Shown in pieces: positions 7,077 to 11,313 of a DNA stretch of 11,313 nucleotides; the stretch's first letter is position 1, and the number at the start of each line of letters is the position of its first letter. Source of the stretch: an uncultured Novosphingobium sp. (GTDB lineage Bacteria; Pseudomonadota; Alphaproteobacteria; Sphingomonadales; Sphingomonadaceae); the NCBI GenBank assembly GCA_938005655.1, contig CALLNA010000016.1, forward strand, positions 1-11,313. Reading direction: 5' to 3'. The notes beneath the pieces were generated by a model, which was not told the origin of the DNA, searched no databases, and saw only the letters and a program-made list of their open reading frames with translations. Made by a program: the position numbers and the translations under genes.

Positions 7077-7535
7077 TCAGCGCCGGCTCGGGCGCGAGCG
7101 GGACAGCCAGTGGATCAGGAACACGGCTAGAACCGCGAGACCGACCGCCCAGTGAACCACACCGGTCCAGTCGCGCCAGTCCTGGTCGGAGATGTAGTAG
7201 AGCGCGACCCCGCTGATCGCGAGGAACACCGCGATGCCGAACAGGGTGCCGCCCGACAGCCGCCGCCAGCGGGCGCTCCAGCCGCTGACAACGTGGATCG
7301 ACCAGAGCAGGCCGATGGCGAACATGGCATAGTAGCCGAAGACGCCGTGGAGCTTCTGCCAGAGCGGCTCGAGCGGATTGTGCTCGGGGCCGAACTCGCC
7401 TTCCATCCGCATGAAATACTTGAACAGGAGCCATAGCGCGCCGGACGCCCAGACGCCGATGGCGGCGGAATAGACGAACCATTTCTCCACGCGGGTCAGG
7501 GCGATGGAGCGGCGCGAGCGGGGTGCTGGTTCCAT
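7077..7535 (-). CDS. Cytochrome b561/DUF4405-like membrane protein
   Basis: The 152-residue product has four predicted membrane helices (about 17-40, 63-83, 95-115, 124-145). Histidines lie near both ends of helix 2 (H63, H81) and of helix 4 (H128, H142), an arrangement that could hold two b-type hemes, as in small cytochrome b subunits; H52 is an extra one before helix 2. Helices 1 and 3 lack histidines. The start ATG (7535-7533) overlaps the apbE stop by one base, so the two are translationally coupled. The gene is last in the FMN-bind, apbE, cytochrome operon, which points to electron transfer between the quinone pool and an exported flavoprotein. The direction of electron flow and the final partner are unknown. 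Exact family (DUF4405, cytochrome b561 or ferric-reductase-like) could not be settled by eye. Confidence 0.72.
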   Translation of the reverse strand: MEPAPRSRRSIALTRVEKWFVYSAAIGVWASGALWLLFKYFMRMEGEFGPEHNPLEPLWQKLHGVFGYYAMFAIGLLWSIHVVSGWSARWRRLSGGTLFGIAVFLAISGVALYYISDQDWRDWTGVVHWAVGLAVLAVFLIHWLSRSRPSRR

Positions 7536-8419
7536 CAATCTCCTCCGAGGACGCGCCAGCCGCCGCGGGCGCTGTAGAGCCAGGCGATCGCCTGAAAGCG
7601 GCGCAGGAGCGGCACGGCGCGGCTGCCCAGCGCCAGGACCGGCTTGGTCAGCCAGTCGGCCGTCATGCAGCACGGGGCGGCGACCGCGGCGAAGCGCCGC
7701 TTTCCCACCGGGCGGCCGTGCGCTCCGCCCAGATGGACCGGCGCGGCGGCGCCCCAGCGGCGCGCGCCGGTGCTGCTGGCGAGTGCCCCGTCGGCAAGCT
7801 CGACGAGGGGTACGCCGCCCGGCACGTCGAGGCCGAGCTGAACCAGTTCGGGAGCGAGACCTGCGACGCGCAGGTCGCCCCCGGCGTTGACGACCGCCTG
7901 AGCCGTGGCCGGCAGAGCCATGGCGGCGAGCGCGGCGTCGACGGCATGGCCCTTGGCGATCCCGCCGAAGTCGAGCCACAGCGGCCGGCCGAAGCGGACG
8001 CGGCTGCCCGCGATCGTGACGTCGCGCCAGGTGGCGGCAGGGTCCGGCTCGGGGGCATCGGCGGGGCGCGGCAGGACGCCGCGCGCCGCGAGCGCTCCGC
8101 CCACGGTGGGATCGAACAACCCGCGCGAAGCCTCGGCCGCGGCGAGGGCGTGACGCAGCACGGTCAGGGTCCGCCTGTCGACCGCGACCGGCGCGCGCGA
8201 GGCGCCGCGGTTGAGGCGCGAGAGGTCGCTGGCGGCATCGTGGAAGCTCATCAGCCGATGCACCTCGGCAATCGCCGCGAAGCCGCGCGCGATCGCCCTA
8301 TCCGCTTCCTCGCGGGGCAGGCCCGACACCCGGATCGCAACCGTGGTGCCGAGCAGCGGCCGCGCCCGCTCCACCTCCTCGCCAGGGGGCTCAGCGGCGG
8401 TTCTTGAGCAGCAGGTCAT
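7535..8419 (-). CDS. apbE: FAD:protein FMN transferase (ApbE family)
   Basis: ApbE enzymes cut FAD and attach FMN covalently to a Thr or Ser of an exported target protein, using Mg2+. The 294-residue protein shows the family's segments in order: RARPLLGTTVAIRV (18-31), MSFHDAASDLSRLN (57-70), GLFDPTVGGAL (100-110), LDFGGIAKGHAVDAAL (149-164), VNAGGDLRVAG (177-187) and CMTADWLTKPVLALG (251-265). No clear signal peptide is visible, although family members often act in the periplasm. The ATG start at 8419 overlaps the FMN-binding gene by 29 bases; GTG at 8374 would remove the overlap and begin just before the conserved part, so the start is uncertain. The familiar ADxxxT metal-site spacing is altered to ADWLT. 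The likely substrate is the product of the gene directly upstream. Confidence 0.9.
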   Translation of the reverse strand: MTCCSRTAAEPPGEEVERARPLLGTTVAIRVSGLPREEADRAIARGFAAIAEVHRLMSFHDAASDLSRLNRGASRAPVAVDRRTLTVLRHALAAAEASRGLFDPTVGGALAARGVLPRPADAPEPDPAATWRDVTIAGSRVRFGRPLWLDFGGIAKGHAVDAALAAMALPATAQAVVNAGGDLRVAGLAPELVQLGLDVPGGVPLVELADGALASSTGARRWGAAAPVHLGGAHGRPVGKRRFAAVAAPCCMTADWLTKPVLALGSRAVPLLRRFQAIAWLYSARGGWRVLGGD

Positions 8420-8918
8420 AGGTGACGAGAACCCGCTTCACACCATCGGCGACATGCTCGGAGGACAGGGTCGCGCCGGAGATCGAGCGCACGGCATCCG
8501 GGTTGTAGCTGGCGCGCCGCGCGCCCGCGACCTGGCGCCGCCAGGCCGGATTGCGGATGCCGTCGTAGCGCGGCAGGCATTCGAGGATCTCGATCCCCGT
8601 GACCTGCCCGTCGGCGGTGAGGCCGATCCCGTATTTTATCATGTCGTCGCGTCCCACGACATGGTCCACCAGGAACCAGCCGCCGGTCGAGACGCGCCAG
8701 GCGCGGATGTAGCGGACCCATTGGGTGATCTTGGCGGTATCGCGGATCAGGTTGAACTGCGCCTCGCTCAGGTCGAAGAAATCCGGGCGGAAGGTCGCGC
8801 CGGGGAACAGGACGCGCTGGGCCTGCTCGACGGAGAGGAAGGTCGCACTGTCCTCGGCCAGGGCCGGCTGCGCGCAGGCGACCGCGGCCACCGGGACCAA
8901 AAAGAACTTTGCCTGCAC
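8391..8918 (-). CDS. Exported FMN-binding domain protein, ApbE substrate
   Basis: The 175-residue protein has a short signal peptide (1-21, ending PALA) and an FMN_bind-type domain. Its key motif SISGATLSS (145-153) matches the S-G-A-T flavinylation site, with Thr150 the expected residue to receive FMN by a phosphoester bond. Upstream strands WFLVDHVVGRDDMIKYGIGL (81-100) and GQVTGIEILEC (104-114) are also typical of the domain. The start is GTG 8918, because the signal peptide begins there and a GGAGGGGG stretch precedes it by about 11 bases; the spacing is long, so this is not certain. It is the first gene of a three-gene operon with apbE and a cytochrome b-like protein, and would act as a periplasmic or membrane-facing one-electron carrier. 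The single Cys in the signal is not in a proper lipobox. Confidence 0.88.
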   Translation of the reverse strand: MQAKFFLVPVAAVACAQPALAEDSATFLSVEQAQRVLFPGATFRPDFFDLSEAQFNLIRDTAKITQWVRYIRAWRVSTGGWFLVDHVVGRDDMIKYGIGLTADGQVTGIEILECLPRYDGIRNPAWRRQVAGARRASYNPDAVRSISGATLSSEHVADGVKRVLVTYDLLLKNRR

Positions 8919-8987
8919 GGGTTCGGAAGCCCCCTCCTGCGCTGAGGGACAAGGGCTACCGAGACGGGACGAAGGGGGTCAAGCGCG

Positions 8988-9000
8988 ATCGTGTCACGAT
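8988..9000. promoter_or_regulatory. 13-bp palindrome ATCGTGTCACGAT near the FMN-binding promoter
   Basis: Six-base arms ATCGTG and CACGAT flank one T. It lies just downstream of the candidate leftward -10 box, where a repressor could block transcription. It contains GTGTCA, the half-site core of the 519-533 and 3734-3748 palindromes, but the rest differs, so a shared regulator is only a guess. Confidence 0.35.
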
Positions 9001-9007
9001 GTGTCGC

Positions 9008-9036
9008 AGTATATGTTCGCCGCTACGGACTGACGG
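9008..9036 (-). promoter_or_regulatory. Candidate promoter of the FMN-binding/apbE/cytochrome operon
   Basis: On the minus strand TATACT (9013-9008) is a good -10 match, and CCGTCA (9036-9031) sits 17 bases upstream as a weak -35 (3 of 6). Transcription would start near 9001, about 80 bases before the GTG start. Confidence 0.35.
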
Positions 9037-9144
9037 CAGGCCACGCGGTCCCAACGCCGCCTATGCCCGCGCGATGAGGTCCCGCATCGGCGGCGCCAGG
9101 GCCGTCCTGGCCGAAGCGCCCCGGTTCTCTCTTTTGTTCGGAAG

Positions 9145-9221
9145 TGGCGCGCCTGGCAGGACTCGAACCTGCAACTCCAAGCTTAGAAGGCTCGTGCTCT
9201 ATCCAGTTGAACTACAGGCGC
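9145..9221 (-). tRNA. tRNA-Arg (anticodon UCU)
   Basis: The 77-base sequence folds as a full cloverleaf. The 7-bp acceptor stem (GCGCCTG with CAGGCGC), discriminator G and encoded CCA occupy 9145-9155 and 9215-9221. The T arm GCAGG-TTCGAGT-CCTGC is perfect. The anticodon stem CGAGC/GCTTG (one G-T wobble) closes the loop CTTCTAA, whose TCT at 9187-9185 reads Arg codons AGA and AGG. It stands alone between the FMN-binding operon and yhhQ, with no phage integrase or attachment repeat seen beside it. Confidence 0.96.
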
Positions 9222-9232
9222 GCGCTGGCGTC

Positions 9233-9261
9233 TCCATAAGGCCCACTTGCCAGCCGCGCAA
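9233..9261 (-). promoter_or_regulatory. Candidate promoter of tRNA-Arg
   Basis: On the minus strand TTGCGC (9261-9256) and TATGGA (9238-9233) each match the consensus at 4 of 6 positions, with the ideal 17-base spacing. The -10 ends 11 bases before the mature tRNA 5' end, so the primary transcript would have only a very short leader. Confidence 0.4.
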
Positions 9262-9283
9262 ACGGCGCTAGGCATTCATCCCC

Positions 9284-10069
9284 ATGGATCAGCCGCTTTC
9301 CCGCATCGACGGCAGCGCCGGGGCCCGCCGGCACTTCCGGTTCTTCGACTATGCCATGGCGGCCTTCGTCGCGATCCTGCTGCTGTCGAACCTGATCGGC
9401 GCGGCCAAGCTGGCGAGCGTCTGGGGCTTCACCTTCGGCGCCGGCATCCTGTTCTTCCCGGTGTCCTACGTACTCGGCGACGTGCTGACCGAGGTCTACG
9501 GCTATGCCAACGCCCGCCGCTGCGTGTGGATGGGCTTCTTCGCCCTGCTGTTCATGGCCTTCATGAGCTTCGTCGTCGTCGCCATGCCGGCCGATTCCCA
9601 CTGGGACTGCGCGGCGAGCATGGACCCGGCCTTCGCCGCCGTGCTCAAGGCCAGCGACGCCGGGACGATCTGCCAGGCGACCTACGTCTCGGTCTTCGGC
9701 AGCACCTGGCGGATCGTGCTCGCCTCGGTCTGCGCCTTCTGGGCGGGCGAGTTCGTCAACAGCTACGTCATGGCCAAGATGAAGATCTGGACCGCGGGCA
9801 AGCACCTGTGGAGCCGGACCATCGGCTCGACCATCTTCGGCGAGGCGATGGACAGCATGATCTTCTACCCGATCGCCTTCCTCGGCGTGTGGGAGACGAA
9901 GTCGGTGCTGATCGTGATGGTCACCAACTGGGCCCTGAAAGTGACCTGGGAGGTCGTGCTGACCCCCGTGACCTATGCCGTGGTCGGCTGGCTCAAGGCG
10001 CGCGAGGGGGTCGACGTGTTCGACACGAACATCGAGTTCTCGCCCTTCGCCAAGACGGAATCCGTTTGA
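9284..10069 (+). CDS. yhhQ: Queuosine precursor transporter (YhhQ/DUF165 family)
   Basis: The 261-residue integral membrane protein imports 7-deazaguanine precursors (queuine or preQ0/preQ1) used to modify the wobble base of GUN-anticodon tRNAs. Family marks are the first helix ending LLLSNLIGAAKL (32-43), FTFGAGILFFPVSYVLGDVLTEVYG (about 49-73, with the typical P-x(5)-D-x(3)-T/E-V-Y-G pattern), the middle FWAGEFVNSYVMAKMK, and SRTIGSTIFGEAMDSMIFYPIAFLG before the last helices. About six membrane spans are expected. It is somewhat longer than E. coli YhhQ because of an N-terminal tail and a loop with DSHWDCAAS between spans. ATG 9284 has only a weak ribosome binding site. It is followed 34 bp later by recF in the same direction, possibly on one transcript. 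Confidence 0.93.
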   Translation: MDQPLSRIDGSAGARRHFRFFDYAMAAFVAILLLSNLIGAAKLASVWGFTFGAGILFFPVSYVLGDVLTEVYGYANARRCVWMGFFALLFMAFMSFVVVAMPADSHWDCAASMDPAFAAVLKASDAGTICQATYVSVFGSTWRIVLASVCAFWAGEFVNSYVMAKMKIWTAGKHLWSRTIGSTIFGEAMDSMIFYPIAFLGVWETKSVLIVMVTNWALKVTWEVVLTPVTYAVVGWLKAREGVDVFDTNIEFSPFAKTESV

Positions 10070-10103
10070 AACCCGGGTCCGCTTGGGTTCTAGGCGGGCC
10101 TGA

Positions 10104-11177
10104 ATGTCCCTCGATCGCATCCTGCTGACCGACTTCCGCAACCACCGCGCGAGCACCATCGCCGGGACGGCGCGGTTCAACCTGCTGGTGGGCGAGAACG
10201 GCGCGGGCAAGACCAACGTACTCGAAGCGCTCTCGCTGCTCGCCCCGGGGCGCGGCCTGCGCCGGGCGGCCCTGGCCGACATGCCGGCGCAAGGCGGCAA
10301 CGGCGGCTTCGCGATCAGCGCCGAGCTGTCGGACGACCTGCGGCTCGGCACCGGCGTCTCGCCCGAGCGGCCGGGGCGGCGGATCGTCTCGGTCAACCAG
10401 GCCGAGGTCGCCGCGGTCAGCCTGGGCGAATGGCTTAGCGTCGGCTGGCTGACCCCGGCGATGGACCGCATCTTCGCCGACAGCGCGGGGGCGCGGCGGC
10501 GCTTCCTCGACCGGCTGGTCCTGGCGCTGGAGCCCGGCCACGCGCGCATGGCGACGCGGCTGGAAAGTGCGCTGCGCGAGCGCAACCGGCTGCTCTCGGG
10601 CGATGCCGAGCCCGATCCGCGCTGGCTCGACGCGATCGAGGCCCAGCTTGCCGAGGCCGGCGCGGCCGTGGCCCAGGCCCGGGGGCGGCTGGTCGAGCGG
10701 CTGGGCGCGGCCCTGGCCGTCCTGCCCGAGCAGCCATTCGCTCGCCCGGCCCTCGCCTATCGCGCGGGCGGGCCGCTGGACCGCGAGGCACTCGCCGCCG
10801 CGCTCGCCGAGAGCCGCCGCCGCGACCGGGCGGCGCAGCGCACCCTGGTCGGCCCGCACCGCGACGAGCTGGCCGTGACCATGGTGGGCAAGGACCAGCC
10901 GGCGGCGGAATGCTCGACCGGCGAGCAGAAGGCGATGCTGATCGCGATCACCCTCGCCCATTCGGGCCTGCTCGACCCGGCGCACCCGCGCCTGCTGCTG
11001 CTCGACGAGGTCGCCGCGCACCTCGACCCGGTGCGGCGCGCGGCGCTGTTCGACCGGCTCCGCGACGGGCCGGCGCAGGTGTGGATGACCGGGACCGAGC
11101 TGGCGCCCTTCGCCGCGATCGCGGACGAGGCCGCCGTGTGGCGGGTGAGCGAAGGCGTGGTGGAGAAGCTGGCCTAG
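10104..11177 (+). CDS. recF: DNA replication and repair protein RecF
   Basis: RecF is an SMC/Rad50-like ATPase that binds gapped DNA and, with RecO and RecR, helps load RecA for repair at stalled forks; it acts in the cytoplasm. The 357-residue length is normal. The N-terminus MSLDRILLTDFRNHR (1-15) is typical, followed by Walker A GENGAGKTN (30-38), the ABC signature CSTGEQK (270-276), and Walker B RLLLLDE with the D-loop AAHLD (about 296-307). Between them lies the helical arm with RRRFLDRLVLALEPGHA. All ATPase motifs are intact. It lies 34 bp behind yhhQ rather than in the dnaA-dnaN-recF-gyrB order of many bacteria, and no gyrB start is visible in the 136 bp that follow. Confidence 0.97.
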   Translation: MSLDRILLTDFRNHRASTIAGTARFNLLVGENGAGKTNVLEALSLLAPGRGLRRAALADMPAQGGNGGFAISAELSDDLRLGTGVSPERPGRRIVSVNQAEVAAVSLGEWLSVGWLTPAMDRIFADSAGARRRFLDRLVLALEPGHARMATRLESALRERNRLLSGDAEPDPRWLDAIEAQLAEAGAAVAQARGRLVERLGAALAVLPEQPFARPALAYRAGGPLDREALAAALAESRRRDRAAQRTLVGPHRDELAVTMVGKDQPAAECSTGEQKAMLIAITLAHSGLLDPAHPRLLLLDEVAAHLDPVRRAALFDRLRDGPAQVWMTGTELAPFAAIADEAAVWRVSEGVVEKLA

Positions 11178-11245
11178 AGCACGGCTTCCCCTCCGATCAT
11201 GCAGCTTACAAATCAGACCGGGCGGACATTTCCACCCGTTCGTCA

Positions 11246-11313
11246 CCCCGGACTTGATCCGGGGTCCCGCTTTCCTTTTTCCGACGTTGCGCACGAAGAA
11301 GCGGGGCCCCGGA
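11246..11313. repeat. REP-like nested palindrome running off the window edge
   Basis: The first hairpin pairs CCCCGGA (11246-11252) with TCCGGGG (11258-11264) around CTTGA. A wider one pairs 11258-11272 with 11299-11313, 15-base arms with a single mismatch, so the middle CCGGGG arm can join either fold. GTCACCCCGGACTTGATCCG resembles the small dispersed intergenic palindromes common in sphingomonad and other alphaproteobacterial genomes. It lies downstream of recF and may also end its transcript. The right limit is cut by the window. Confidence 0.65.

Larger units (their letters stand above)
8919..9144. other. Intergenic region between FMN-binding operon and tRNA-Arg
   Basis: No gene is supported in these 226 bp. 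The part near 8985-9036 holds the leftward promoter and palindrome listed separately; for 9040-9144 I see nothing recognisable, and no T-tailed hairpin that would end the tRNA transcript. Confidence 0.5.

Noticed and set aside
7536..7979. N-terminal extension of the cytochrome b-like protein to 300 residues
   Set aside because: The extra part is an Arg/Gly-rich out-of-frame reading of apbE; the ATG at 7535 overlaps the apbE stop and starts a coherent membrane protein.
9145..9283. tRNA-Arg as integration site of a mobile element
   Set aside because: No integrase, no second copy of the tRNA 3' end and no composition shift is visible; genes on both sides are ordinary chromosomal ones.
9145..10069. 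Functional link between the tRNA gene and the queuosine-precursor transporter
   Set aside because: Queuosine is placed only in Asn, Asp, His and Tyr tRNAs (GUN anticodons); tRNA-Arg(UCU) is not a target, so their adjacency is probably coincidence.
10104..11313. Replication-origin neighbourhood inferred from recF
   Set aside because: No dnaA, dnaN, gyrB or DnaA-box cluster is seen; the neighbours are yhhQ and a REP-like repeat.

Overview
The window looks like chromosomal DNA from an alphaproteobacterium of the sphingomonad type (Sphingomonas/Novosphingobium/Sphingobium relatives). This rests on high GC with strong G/C third-position bias, a TonB receptor of the DEIIVTGTQ plug style, a RecF of alphaproteobacterial type, and a REP-like palindrome near the right edge. 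The genus is inference; no rRNA or species marker is present.

Left part (1-7027, rightward): the 3' end of a DUF1552 (HXXSHH-family) gene is followed by a 268-bp regulatory gap with several inverted repeats. Next comes a large TonB-dependent outer-membrane receptor (635-3523) closed by a strong hairpin terminator. A second rightward unit follows: an exported protein whose N-terminal half resembles the type VI secretion tube protein Hcp but which is fused to an unrecognised C-terminal region (3772-5481), and an exported LVIVD-repeat beta-propeller (5537-7027). The receptor gene and the Hcp-like gene share a nearly identical 15-bp palindrome upstream, so they are probably co-regulated. This is the most interesting part: a putative envelope system of unknown substrate with no T6SS genes in view.

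Middle part (7077-8918, leftward, convergent with the first): a tight three-gene operon encodes an exported FMN-binding-domain protein with a flavinylation motif, an ApbE-type FMN transferase that would load it, and a four-helix cytochrome b-like membrane protein with histidines placed for heme. Together they would form a minimal flavin/heme electron-transfer module across or outside the inner membrane. No functional link to the receptor cluster is shown by the sequence.

Right part (9145-11313): tRNA-Arg(UCU) on the minus strand with encoded CCA, then two rightward housekeeping genes, the queuosine-precursor transporter YhhQ and recF, then the palindromic repeat that runs off the window edge.
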